Source of the DNA: Streptomyces sp. NBC_01275
Lineage (GTDB): Bacteria > Actinomycetota > Actinomycetes > Streptomycetales > Streptomycetaceae
Length of the DNA: 64,000 nt
Direction of reading: 5' to 3'
Assembly: GCF_026340655.1 (NCBI RefSeq)
Contig: NZ_JAPEOZ010000001.1
Location: 6,572,001-6,636,000, forward strand
Part shown: one piece after another, positions 56,635 to 64,000 of the stretch
Layout of the letters: each line of letters opens with the position of its first letter
How positions within the stretch are numbered: the first letter of the stretch is position 1
The notes under the pieces: generated by a model
Databases searched by the model: none
The model's input: only the letters and a program-made list of their open reading frames with translations
What the model was told of the DNA's origin: nothing
Program-made: the position numbers and the translations under genes

Positions 56635-58341
56635 ATGGACGCTGACGCTGACGCCATCGAGGAGGGCCGCCGTCGCTGGCAGGCCCGGTACGACGCCTCA
56701 CGCACGCGTGAGGCCGACTTCTCCACGCTCTCCGGAGACCCGGTGGAGCCGGTGTACGGGCCCCGGCCCGGTGACACGTACGAGGGCTTCGAGCGGATCG
56801 GCTGGCCGGGGGAGTACCCCTACACCCGAGGCCTGTATCCGACCGGCTACCGGGGGCGGACGTGGACCATCCGCCAGTTCGCCGGGTTCGGCAACGCCGA
56901 GCAGACCAACGAGCGCTACCGGACGATCCTGGCCAACGGCGGCGGCGGACTCTCCGTCGCCTTCGACATGCCGACGCTCATGGGCCGCGACTCCGACGAC
57001 CGGCACTCGCTCGGCGAGGTCGGCCACTGCGGGGTCGCCGTCGACTCCGCCGCCGACATGGAGGTCTTGTTCAAGGACATCCCGCTGGGCGACGTCACGA
57101 CCTCCATGACGATCAGCGGTCCCGCCGTCCCCGTCTTCTGCATGTACCTGGTCGCCGCCGAGCGCCAGGGCGTCGACCCGTCCGTCCTCAACGGCACCCT
57201 CCAGACGGACATCTTCAAGGAGTACATCGCCCAGAAGGAGTGGCTCTTCCCGCCCGAGCCGCATCTGCGCCTCATCGGCGACCTGATGGAGTACTGCGCG
57301 AGCGCCATCCCCGCGTACAAGCCGCTGTCCGTCTCCGGCTACCACATCCGCGAGGCCGGCGCGACGGCCGCGCAGGAGCTGGCGTACACGCTGGCGGACG
57401 GCTTCGGGTACGTCGAACTGGGCCTGTCCCGCGGCATGGACGTCGACGTCTTCGCGCCCGGCCTGTCCTTCTTCTTCGACGCGCACCTCGACTTCTTCGA
57501 GGAGATCGCCAAGTTCCGCGCGGCGCGCCGGATCTGGGCCCGCTGGATGCGGGACGTCTACGGCGCGCGGTCCGACAAGGCCCAGTGGCTGCGCTTCCAC
57601 ACCCAGACCGCCGGCGTCTCGCTGACCGCCCAGCAGCCGTACAACAACGTGGTGCGCACGGCGGTGGAGGCGCTCGCGGCGGTCCTCGGCGGGACCAACT
57701 CGCTGCACACCAACGCCCTGGACGAGACCCTCGCGCTGCCGAGCGAGCAGGCCGCCGAGATCGCGCTGCGCACGCAGCAGGTGCTGATGGAGGAGACCGG
57801 CGTCGCCAACGTCGCCGATCCGCTGGGCGGTTCGTGGTTCGTGGAGCAGCTGACGGACCGGATCGAGGCCGACGCGGAGAAGATCTTCGAGCAGATCAGG
57901 GAGCGGGGGCTGCGGGCCCACCCCGACGGACGGCACCCGATCGGTCCGATCACCTCCGGGATCCTGCGGGGCATCGAGGACGGCTGGTTCACCGGGGAGA
58001 TCGCCGAGTCGGCGTTCCGCTATCAGCAGGCCCTGGAGAAGGGGGAGAAGCGGGTCGTCGGCGTCAACGCGCACACCGGGTCGGTGACCGGGGACCTGGA
58101 GATCCTGCGGGTCGGCCACGAGGTGGAGCGGGAGCAGGTGCGGGCGCTGGGCGTCCGTAGGGCGGCGCGTGACGACATCGCCGTACGGGCCGCGCTGGAC
58201 GCCCTGACGGACGCCGCCCGCGACGGTTCGAACATGATCGGGCCGATGCTGGACGCCGTCCGGGCGGAGGCGACGCTGGGGGAGATCTGCGACCTGCTGC
58301 GGGAGGAGTGGGGGGTCTACACGGAGCCGGCCGGGTTCTGA
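56635..58341 (+). CDS. icmA: Isobutyryl-CoA mutase, large (substrate-binding) subunit
   Basis: The 568-residue TIM-barrel subunit works with a separate small B12-binding subunit to interconvert isobutyryl-CoA and n-butyryl-CoA. Phe82 (TIRQFAGFG) and Gln200 (YIAQKEW) occupy the positions that are Tyr and Arg in methylmalonyl-CoA mutase, the established isobutyryl-CoA mutase signature. There is no C-terminal cobalamin domain (no DxHxxG), so the partner lies outside this window. ATG 56635 follows GGGG. It probably supplies butyryl- and methylmalonyl-CoA for polyketides and valine catabolism. Confidence 0.93.
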   Translation: MDADADAIEEGRRRWQARYDASRTREADFSTLSGDPVEPVYGPRPGDTYEGFERIGWPGEYPYTRGLYPTGYRGRTWTIRQFAGFGNAEQTNERYRTILANGGGGLSVAFDMPTLMGRDSDDRHSLGEVGHCGVAVDSAADMEVLFKDIPLGDVTTSMTISGPAVPVFCMYLVAAERQGVDPSVLNGTLQTDIFKEYIAQKEWLFPPEPHLRLIGDLMEYCASAIPAYKPLSVSGYHIREAGATAAQELAYTLADGFGYVELGLSRGMDVDVFAPGLSFFFDAHLDFFEEIAKFRAARRIWARWMRDVYGARSDKAQWLRFHTQTAGVSLTAQQPYNNVVRTAVEALAAVLGGTNSLHTNALDETLALPSEQAAEIALRTQQVLMEETGVANVADPLGGSWFVEQLTDRIEADAEKIFEQIRERGLRAHPDGRHPIGPITSGILRGIEDGWFTGEIAESAFRYQQALEKGEKRVVGVNAHTGSVTGDLEILRVGHEVEREQVRALGVRRAARDDIAVRAALDALTDAARDGSNMIGPMLDAVRAEATLGEICDLLREEWGVYTEPAGF

Positions 58342-58382
58342 GCGGGTTCCGATCCGGGTCCTGGCTGTTGCGTCGGCCGGCG

Positions 58383-59039
58383 CTACGCGACCTGCGAGGC
58401 TCCCGCCAGTCCCAGCAGCAGCACCCGGGTGAAGCCGCGCGCCCACTCCTCGTCCGCCGGTTCCGCGCTGACCAGGGTGCGGTGGACGACCGCGCCCGCG
58501 ACGACGTCGAAGATGAGGTCGACGGTGCGGGCGGTCTCGTCGGGGCCGGTCTGCGGGGGGAGTTCGCCGCGGGCCTGGGCGCGGGCGCGGCCCTCCAGAA
58601 CCAGGTCCTTCTGGGGCTCGACGATGGAGTCGCGGATGCGGGCGCGCAGGGCGTCGTCGCGGGTGGACTCGGCGACCACCGCCATCAGGCCGCTCCTGGC
58701 CTCGGGGCGGGCCAGGATCGCCGCGAACTGCAGGACCACGCCCTCGATGTCGGCGGCCAGGCTGCCGCGGTCGGGGAGTTCGAGTTCGTCGAAGAGTTCC
58801 GCGACCGCGTCGACCACGAGTTCGTTCTTGCCCGCCCAGCGGCGGTAGAGGGTCGTCTTGGCGACCCCGGCGCGCGTCGCCACGTCTCCCAGGGTCAGCT
58901 TCGACCAGCCCAGGTCGACCAGTGCCGCCCGCGTCGCGGCCAGGATCGCGGCGTCCGCGGCGGCGCTGCGCGGCCTGCCGGTACGGCACGCGGGGGTACG
59001 GCACGCGGGGGTGCGGCCGGCGGGGGTGCGGCTCTGCAT
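58383..59039 (-). CDS. TetR-family transcriptional regulator
   Basis: The 218-residue protein has a TetR helix-turn-helix (LGDVATRAGVAKTTLYRRWAGKNELV) at about 42-68 and an all-helical ligand domain. The N-terminus carries RTPAC repeats from a 15-base minisatellite. ATG 59039 was chosen; the frame upstream is open but weak. It is divergent from the thioredoxin gene with a palindrome between them, and convergent with icmA. Confidence 0.9.
   Translation of the reverse strand: MQSRTPAGRTPACRTPACRTGRPRSAAADAAILAATRAALVDLGWSKLTLGDVATRAGVAKTTLYRRWAGKNELVVDAVAELFDELELPDRGSLAADIEGVVLQFAAILARPEARSGLMAVVAESTRDDALRARIRDSIVEPQKDLVLEGRARAQARGELPPQTGPDETARTVDLIFDVVAGAVVHRTLVSAEPADEEWARGFTRVLLLGLAGASQVA
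58981..59031. repeat. 15-base tandem repeat within the TetR gene
   Basis: GTACGGCACGCGGGG occurs twice (58981-59010), then a variant GTGCGGCCGGCGGGG and a partial unit. It encodes the N-terminal RTPAC/RTPAG repeats. Confidence 0.88.
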
Positions 59040-59125
59040 CCCCAGACGATAACCGCCGGTTTCCGCGGCGCCTCCGTGAGGGAGATCACCGGTGGGCCCT
59101 GTTGCAGAGGCACTCGGTGCCATTA

Positions 59126-59142
59126 CGCTACGACTCGTAGCG
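59126..59142. promoter_or_regulatory. 17-base inverted repeat, TetR operator candidate
   Basis: CGCTACGA (59126-59133), C, TCGTAGCG (59135-59142), in the 170-base divergent gap between the TetR and thioredoxin genes. Confidence 0.75.
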
Positions 59143-59209
59143 AAAGCGCCGTGACGGACGTACCCGGAGCGCTTTTCGTGCAGGCGCGGAAACGGGGGAG
59201 GATAGACGC

Positions 59210-60190
59210 ATGCAGCCACGGAACATGTCCATGAGCGGAGTCGTCGACCTCGCCGCGGTGAAGGCGGCCCAGGAGGCCAAGGCGAAGGCGGAGCAGACGC
59301 GCGCCGAAACGGCCCGCCAGGGCGGCGCGGGGGCCGTCTCCCCGGCCGATCTCGTCATCGACGTCGACGAGGCGGGATTCGAGAGCGAAGTCCTGCAGCG
59401 GTCCGCCGAAGTGCCCGTCGTCATCGACTTCTGGGCCGAGTGGTGCCAGCCCTGCAAGCAGCTGAGCCCCGTCCTGGAGCGGCTTGCCGTCGAGTACAAC
59501 GGACGCTTCCTCCTCGCCAAGATCGACGTCGACGCCAACCAGATGCTGATGCAGCAGTTCGGGGTCCAGGGGATCCCGGCCGTCTTCGCGGTGGTCGCGG
59601 GGCAGGCGCTGCCGCTCTTCCAGGGGGCCGCGGGCGAGGCGCAGATCCGCCAGACCCTCGATCAGCTGGTGCAGGTCGCCGAGCAGCGCTTCGGTCTGAC
59701 CGGCCTGACCGTCGACCCCGACGCCGAGCCCGGCGACCGCGGTGCCGAGGCCGTGGAGGAGACCCCGGCCGGTCCGTACGACGGGCTCCTCGAAGCCGCC
59801 GTCCAGGCGCTGGACGCGGGGGACTTCGGCGGCGCGGTGCGGGCCTACCAGAACGTGCTCGCCGACGACCCGGGCAACACGGAGGCCAAACTCGGGCTCG
59901 CGCAGGCCGAGTTGCTCCACCGGGTGGGAGGTATGGACCCGCAGCAGGTGCGCAAGGACGCCGCCGACCGGCCCACCGACGTCGAGGCGCAGATCGCGGC
60001 GGCCGACCTGGATCTGGTGGGCGGTCACGTCGAGGACGCGTTCGGACGGCTCATCGACACCGTGCGGGGCACGTTCGGCGACGACCGGGACGCCGTACGA
60101 CTGCGGCTGCTGGAGCTGTTCGAGGTGGTCGGGCCCGAGGACCCGCGGGTGGCCGCGGCGCGGCGGGCGCTGGCGCGCGCTCTGTTCTGA
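59210..60190 (+). CDS. Thioredoxin-domain protein with TPR-like C-terminus (CnoX/YbbN-like)
   Basis: This is a 326-residue protein. An Ala/Lys/Glu-rich N-terminal extension (1-45) precedes a thioredoxin domain with active-site Cys79 and Cys82 (WAEWCQPCK) and the cis-Pro segment GIPAVFAV. The C-terminal 150 residues are helical TPR-like repeats (ALDAGDFGGAVRAYQNVLADDPGNTEAKLGLA). This matches the CnoX/YbbN layout, a holdase and redox chaperone that works with chaperonins, with both active-site cysteines retained. GGGAGG lies before the start. Confidence 0.92.
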   Translation: MQPRNMSMSGVVDLAAVKAAQEAKAKAEQTRAETARQGGAGAVSPADLVIDVDEAGFESEVLQRSAEVPVVIDFWAEWCQPCKQLSPVLERLAVEYNGRFLLAKIDVDANQMLMQQFGVQGIPAVFAVVAGQALPLFQGAAGEAQIRQTLDQLVQVAEQRFGLTGLTVDPDAEPGDRGAEAVEETPAGPYDGLLEAAVQALDAGDFGGAVRAYQNVLADDPGNTEAKLGLAQAELLHRVGGMDPQQVRKDAADRPTDVEAQIAAADLDLVGGHVEDAFGRLIDTVRGTFGDDRDAVRLRLLELFEVVGPEDPRVAAARRALARALF

Positions 60191-60274
60191 GCCGGGCGGG
60201 GGCCGGTTCTGACCAGTCGCTAAACGTCGGGACTCGTGGTTCCCGAGTGAAAGTTCCGTCCCTGTGGTTCCCCT

Positions 60275-60312
60275 GCGGCCGCGCTTTACCAAATCTTGGT
60301 AATCGCGGCCGC
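60275..60312 (+). terminator. Long two-part hairpin after the thioredoxin gene
   Basis: GCGGCCGCG (60275-60283)/CGCGGCCGC (60304-60312) encloses TTACCAA (60286-60292)/TTGGTAA (60296-60302) with an ATC loop. It lies 85 bases after the stop codon and may be the terminator or an operator. Confidence 0.65.
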
Positions 60313-60314
60313 TG

Positions 60315-60327
60315 TTACTTCAAGTAA
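60315..60327. promoter_or_regulatory. Operator-like TTACTT-C-AAGTAA
   Basis: A perfect 13-base inverted repeat. It shares half-sites TTACT/AGTAA with the site at 60442. Confidence 0.55.
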
Positions 60328-60441
60328 GTCGAGGGCGTTGGTCTGTCGGGTTCTGTCCATCGATCAACAGCTTTGTTCCGGGGGTTGTTGCCACCCTGTG
60401 TCGCTGCCCGAGACCTATGGGTCGTTGTTCGGTTATCGCGC

Positions 60442-60459
60442 CGTTACTAGCCAGTAACG
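60442..60459. promoter_or_regulatory. Operator-like CGTTACT-N4-AGTAACG
   Basis: CGTTACT (60442-60448), AGCC, AGTAACG (60453-60459): an 18-base inverted repeat of the TetR-operator type. Confidence 0.65.
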
Positions 60460-60559
60460 AACCCCCTTGTGCGGGCGGCGAGAATGCACCACGATCGGCC
60501 ACGCTCGGTCCATTCCCGTACCCCGACAGCCGGTTGGGTCAACGGGTTTTCCTGGGTCC

Positions 60560-60624
60560 CCACCGAGCAGGGCCGACGGCAGTGCCGTCGTCCCTTGGGC
60601 AGGGGGGTCTTCGCCGCTCGGTGG
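60560..60624 (+). ncRNA. Candidate structured leader segment
   Basis: CCACCGAGC (60560-60568) pairs with GCTCGGTGG (60616-60624); inside, GACGGC (60575-60580) pairs with GCCGTC (60584-60589). I do not recognise a known riboswitch class. Confidence 0.35.
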
Positions 60625-60837
60625 AGCCTGTCCAGCAAGGTTGTGCGTGATGCGTGTCAGGCGCGACCAGTGGTTGTCGCTCGGGGGTGATCGCCGGTGA
60701 TCGGTGCGCGGTTCGCGCCTCCGAGTACGGGCGCTCCCCATTCCCGAGGACGTAGCACTTCTCCCATCCCTGCCCGGCTGAGCCGCCGCCATGGGGGCGA
60801 GTCAGGGCCGGAGATGTACGTCCGAGAAGGAGGAAAT

Positions 60838-61470
60838 ATGGAGTCCCAGGTGCGTGGCGGGACCAGATGGAAGCGGTTCGCCGTCGTCATGGTGCCCAGC
60901 GTGGCCGCCACGGCTGCGATAGGCGTCGCCCTCGCGCAGGGCGCGCTCGCCGCGTCGTTCAGCGTGTCGGGGCAGTCGTTCAAGGTCAGCGCCGACAAGC
61001 TCGTCGGCACCGGCTTCTCGCAGTACGGCGCGATCGACGCGGGTTACACCCTCGACGGCAAGAAGACGGCTCACCCCGTCGCCGTCTCGGCGTTCAAGAG
61101 CGCCTCGATCACGAACATGTGCCAGTCCGTGGTCACCCCGAACATCCCGCTGCTCGGGTCCGTCAGCCTCATCCTGAAGGCCGGCGGCAGTGGCACGCCG
61201 GTCGAGGCCGACAACCTGTACATCGACGTCGAGGACCTCGCCGCCGATGCCGTGTTCAAGGGCATCGACATCGGTGTGGCCGGCAAGGACCTCAGCAAGG
61301 GTCCTGGCATCAAGAGCGGTGACACGGCCAACCCCTACGGCTTCGCCCAGCAGGCGGAGTCCGCGGAGCTGACCGACGTGAAGCAGACGGCGTGGGCCAC
61401 CACTGCCGGAACCTTCAAGCTCAGCGGCCTGAAGATGTCGCTGTCGACGGGCACCAAGGAGTGCTACTAA
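60838..61470 (+). CDS. Exported DUF6230-family protein
   Basis: The 210-residue protein starts at ATG 60838 behind an optimal AAGGAGG, so high expression is likely. A basic N-terminus (RWKR) and hydrophobic segment (about 13-38, ending GALAA) direct export. The mature part is beta-rich: FSVSGQSFKVSADKLVGTGFSQYG, SVSLILKAGG, VEADNLYIDVEDL. It has two cysteines (NMCQS and near the C-terminus, KECY). It is a family known from Streptomyces genomes without a described function. It is the first gene of a three-gene set. Confidence 0.85.
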   Translation: MESQVRGGTRWKRFAVVMVPSVAATAAIGVALAQGALAASFSVSGQSFKVSADKLVGTGFSQYGAIDAGYTLDGKKTAHPVAVSAFKSASITNMCQSVVTPNIPLLGSVSLILKAGGSGTPVEADNLYIDVEDLAADAVFKGIDIGVAGKDLSKGPGIKSGDTANPYGFAQQAESAELTDVKQTAWATTAGTFKLSGLKMSLSTGTKECY

Positions 61471-61479
61471 GCACTCTCT

Positions 61480-61514
61480 GACGGGCGGGGGAGCCGGTGG
61501 CGCCCCCGCCCGTC
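61480..61514 (+). terminator. Attenuator/terminator after the DUF6230 gene
   Basis: GACGGGCGGGGG (61480-61491) pairs over 12 bases with CCCCCGCCCGTC (61503-61514), nine bases after the stop codon and before the next gene of the set. Confidence 0.8.
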
Positions 61515-61588
61515 CAGTCTGAACCCCGGGTCTTCACCCGCAGTACGACCCACCACCACAGCAACGCCGCACCAGGGAGCTGTTTTCC

Positions 61589-62215
61589 ATGAGCGCCGAG
61601 ACCCCTGTCGCCCCCGGCCGGTTCACCCACTGGAGGCAGCAGTTCCGCGCATGGCGGGGCACGAGGCCTTTCTGGGCCGGTCTGTTCGTCCTCTTCAGTG
61701 GACTCCCCATCGCCTATTTCCCGTACGCGCACCTCCAGGTGGGCCACCTGACGCTGGCGATGGCGACCACCGCGGGCGCGGGCTCCCTGATCATCGGTGT
61801 GCTGCTGGTCGTACTGGGCGTGAGCCTGTGGTTCCAGAAGCACGTAAGGACCTTCGCGGGTGTCGCGGCGATCCTGCTCGGCCTGGTGTCCCTGCCGGTC
61901 TCCAACCTCGGCGGCTTCCTCATCGGCTTCCTGTTCGCACTGATCGGCGGAGCGATGGCGGTGTCCTGGATGCCGGGCGTACCGCCTGTGGAGCCGGCGC
62001 CGGGGACCGGACCGGCCATGGGAGGAGCGCCCGAGAGCGCGTTCCCCGCGGGCGCCGAACCGGCGGGCGAGATCACCGAGAACCCGTACAGCACGGGCCC
62101 GGCCCTGACCAAGGAGTCCTCCCACACGGAGGACGCCGACAGGGCGGGCGAGCCGAACGATCTGTCAGGAACGATCCCGGCCACCGGGGCGAACGGGAGG
62201 CACAGTGCCGGCTGA
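61589..62215 (+). CDS. DUF6114-domain membrane protein
   Basis: The 208-residue protein has four transmembrane helices (about 30-50, 55-78, 88-105, 108-130) after a basic N-terminal FTHWRQQFRAWRGTRPFWAG-like stretch, and a hydrophilic C-terminal tail of 75 residues. It is usually found beside DUF6230 genes in Streptomyces. The C-terminus overlaps the next gene by 11 bases. Its function is unknown; a role in placing the exported partners is inference. Confidence 0.85.
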   Translation: MSAETPVAPGRFTHWRQQFRAWRGTRPFWAGLFVLFSGLPIAYFPYAHLQVGHLTLAMATTAGAGSLIIGVLLVVLGVSLWFQKHVRTFAGVAAILLGLVSLPVSNLGGFLIGFLFALIGGAMAVSWMPGVPPVEPAPGTGPAMGGAPESAFPAGAEPAGEITENPYSTGPALTKESSHTEDADRAGEPNDLSGTIPATGANGRHSAG

Positions 62216-63572
62216 CGAGGTGACCACCGGGAGCGGTGTGGACGCTGCCCGTGTGAGAACCGGGCCGCGCCACGCGGCACCCAAGAAGCCGCTGTTCACC
62301 AGGTTCCACATGCCGGCCGGCAAGGCGATAGCCCTGGCGGCCATGCCCACCGCGGTGCTGATGGGGATGGGCTTCACGCCGACCCTCGCCACTGCCGAGG
62401 ACCAGCCGGCGTCCAAGAGCCTCACCATCGACGAGTACAAGGACTGCGTCGCGGCCCTCGACGAGTCGGACGCCTCCGCGTCGGCCTCGCCGTCGCCGTC
62501 CGCGTCCGAGAGCACGAGCGACACCAAGGACGACTCCACGGACGGCTCGACGTCCACGGACGACTCCGAGGACGCGTCGGGCGGCTCTGGCGGTTCCTCT
62601 TCGTCGGACTCGGGTTCCGACGGCACGGCCGAGCCCTCGCCGTCGGCGTCCTCCGAGGCCGCCGCGGACAGCTCGACGACGACCTCCCAGTCCTCGTCGA
62701 CGTCGTCTGACGACACCGCGACGCCCAGCCCGTCGGCCTCCGAGACGAGCAAGAACGTCCTGGAGACCATCGGCGACGCCATCACGGACCTCTTCGACGG
62801 CAGCGACTCCGCCGACACCGCCGACGACTCCGGCACGAGCGCGAGCCCGTCGCCGTCCGCGTCCGCCTCGGCCTCGACCGGCGACGACTCGTCGTCGAGC
62901 TCGGGCTCCTCCGGCGGCTCGGACACGAGCGGCTCCGACGAGGGCACCGCCAAGGGCACCAGCGACGCCGTCACCGACACGGTGAAGGACACGGCCAAGG
63001 AAGCCGCCGACGCGGCCGACGACGCCACCCAGGACGCCGAGAAGGCCGCCGACGAGGCGACCGCCTCGCCGTCCGCCAGCGAGAGCGCCACGAGCACCGA
63101 CGACTGCCCCGTCGCCACCCTCGACGAGAGCGGCATCGACAACAAGGTCGCTCTCGCGAACGACCCCTGGTACCTCAACGCCAGTTCGCTGCTGCTCAAG
63201 GGCGCCGACTACCAGGGCGTCGTCGAGGTGAAGACGGCCGACGGGACCAAGAAGAAGGTCCTGAAGTACGTCATCTCCGACGGCACCGACATCGGCGACC
63301 TGCACCAGACGGTGATCGACAAGCAGGCCGGCAAGACCTACCACGTCCAGGCGGGCTCGGGCACGACGTCCACGATCCGCAACGGGCAGACGATCATGTA
63401 CACCGAGAGCATCTCGGGGAACCTGTTCGGCCTGATCCCGGTCACGTTCAGCCCGGACAGCCCGCCCCCGCTGAACATCCCGCTGATCTACTTCACGAAG
63501 GTGAAGGTCGTCCAGGCCGGCCAGTTCGGCGGCGACCTCCACATTCCGGGGATGCACGTCTACAACGACTAG
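62205..63572 (+). CDS. Exported Ser/Asp-rich linker protein of the DUF6230 group
   Basis: This is a 455-residue protein from GTG 62205. After about 40 basic residues comes a hydrophobic export segment (about 45-68, ending TLATA). Then a long Ser/Asp/Thr/Ala low-complexity region (about 85-300) is followed by a C-terminal beta-rich domain (WYLNASSLLLKGADYQGVVEVKT, YFTKVKVVQAGQFGGDLHIPG) reminiscent of DUF6230. The linker could span the cell wall. It lacks an LPXTG sorting motif. Confidence 0.82.
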   Translation: MPADEVTTGSGVDAARVRTGPRHAAPKKPLFTRFHMPAGKAIALAAMPTAVLMGMGFTPTLATAEDQPASKSLTIDEYKDCVAALDESDASASASPSPSASESTSDTKDDSTDGSTSTDDSEDASGGSGGSSSSDSGSDGTAEPSPSASSEAAADSSTTTSQSSSTSSDDTATPSPSASETSKNVLETIGDAITDLFDGSDSADTADDSGTSASPSPSASASASTGDDSSSSSGSSGGSDTSGSDEGTAKGTSDAVTDTVKDTAKEAADAADDATQDAEKAADEATASPSASESATSTDDCPVATLDESGIDNKVALANDPWYLNASSLLLKGADYQGVVEVKTADGTKKKVLKYVISDGTDIGDLHQTVIDKQAGKTYHVQAGSGTTSTIRNGQTIMYTESISGNLFGLIPVTFSPDSPPPLNIPLIYFTKVKVVQAGQFGGDLHIPGMHVYND

Positions 63573-63579
63573 AAACGCC

Positions 63580-63626
63580 ACGACGGTGAGGGCGCCCCCT
63601 GTCACAGGGGGCGCCCTCACCGTCGT
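63580..63626. terminator. Very strong bidirectional terminator before pyk
   Basis: A 22-base perfect stem (63580-63601 with 63605-63626) closed by a three-base TCA loop, between the trio and the convergent pyk gene; TTT follows on the plus strand. Confidence 0.92.
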
Positions 63627-63669
63627 TTCAGACCATTTCCCGAAGGAACCGAGTCCCTTGGCGGGAGCG

Positions 63670-64000
63670 TCAGTTGGCGCTCTCGCCGAGGTGGTGGACG
63701 CGGAGCATGTTGGTGGTGCCGGGGACGCCGGGGGGCGAGCCGGCGGTGATGATGACGATCTCGCCCGGGTTGAAGCGGTTGATCTTGGCGATCTCCTGGT
63801 CGACCATGTCGACCATTTCGTCGGTGGTGTTCACGAACGGCACCACGTGCGACTCGACGCCCCAGCTGAGCGCCAGCTGGTTGCGGGTGTTCTCGTCGGT
63901 GGTGAAGGCGATGATCGGCTGGGACGCGCGGTAGCGGGACAGCCGGCGCGCGGTGTCGCCGGACTGGGTGAAGGCCACCAGGCCCCGGCCGCCGAGGAAG
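63670..64000 (-). CDS. pyk: Pyruvate kinase, C-terminal part
   Basis: The frame is open to the right edge of the window and stops at 63670. The visible 109 residues are the C-terminal allosteric domain: GLVAFTQSGDTARRLSRYRASQPIIAFT, then PGEIVIITAGSPPGVPGTTNMLRVH. Pyruvate kinase makes pyruvate and ATP from phosphoenolpyruvate. The catalytic barrel lies outside the window. Confidence 0.95.
   Translation of the reverse strand, partial: FLGGRGLVAFTQSGDTARRLSRYRASQPIIAFTTDENTRNQLALSWGVESHVVPFVNTTDEMVDMVDQEIAKINRFNPGEIVIITAGSPPGVPGTTNMLRVHHLGESAN

Larger units (their letters stand above)
60191..60837 (+). promoter_or_regulatory. Long regulatory region before the DUF6230 gene
   Basis: This 647-base gap has no gene I can support. 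It contains a long hairpin, two TTACT/AGTAA inverted repeats and a multi-stem segment (listed separately), and then AAGGAGGAAAT directly before the ATG. It is less GC-rich than the genes, especially 60280-60460. The length and structure suggest complex control of the exported-protein genes downstream. Confidence 0.6.

Overview
This is a high-GC actinobacterial chromosome segment. It is almost certainly Streptomyces: codons strongly favour G/C in third position, GTG and TTG starts are frequent, and the gene order follows the S. coelicolor stretch from thrB to pyk (about SCO5355-SCO5423, numbers recalled from memory). It is mostly conserved core chromosome with a few strain-specific insertions, not a genomic island. 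No tRNA, rRNA, CRISPR array, phage or transposase gene was seen.

Layout. 1-6700: end of thrB, rho, a secreted trypsin-like protease with FG-GAP repeats that looks inserted between rho and an LCP cell-wall ligase gene, and a small unknown gene. 6700-13400: translation and envelope genes (rpmE with a textbook sigma-R promoter, prfA, prmC, a Sua5/TsaC gene, a phosphatase-like gene lacking its nucleophilic Cys, glyA, a WecA/TagO-type transferase). 13700-21550: the nine-gene ATP synthase operon atpIBEFHAGDC. 21690-27400: a DUF2550 protein, the chitinase chiC under a repeat-controlled promoter, its two-component system chiR-chiS, an unknown membrane protein and a PduO-type cobalamin adenosyltransferase. 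27800-34100: a STAS protein, a large membrane-tethered STAND-like ATPase, nucS, an SCO5389-family protein, a luciferase-like oxidoreductase and a small zinc-ribbon-like protein. 34100-38400: two paralogous ABC exporter pairs. 38490-43500: the coiled-coil polarity proteins FilP and Scy. 43700-46600: methylmalonyl-CoA epimerase, thiolase and MeaB. 46600-54300: an MFS transporter with a possible leader peptide, a PepSY protein divergent from an OmpR-type two-component system, a MarR regulator, three tandem AIM24 paralogues, and a DUF3817/thiamine-binding pair. 54500-60200: a secreted matrixin-like protease, MarR, a second DUF3817 protein, isobutyryl-CoA mutase large subunit, TetR, and a thioredoxin-TPR protein. 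60200-64000: a long regulatory region, then the DUF6230-DUF6114-Ser/Asp-rich exported trio, and the end of pyk.

Two themes tie the window together. One is B12-dependent acyl-CoA rearrangement: adenosyltransferase, epimerase, MeaB chaperone, thiolase and mutase are scattered over 30 kb. The other is polar growth and the cell envelope: Scy, FilP, LCP, WecA-like, chitinase and exported proteins.

The most unusual sequence features are two places where the 3' end of a gene has been duplicated a short distance away around a GC-rich insert; three copies of a G5-N3-C5-N3-C5 element, one of which appears to lie inside the prmC reading frame; and several strong palindromic or direct-repeat operators (icmA, the TetR/thioredoxin gap, the OmpR-type regulator, chiC and the DUF6230 leader). 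The DUF6230/DUF6114/Ser-Asp trio, with its 650-base structured leader, is the best candidate here for an undescribed system.
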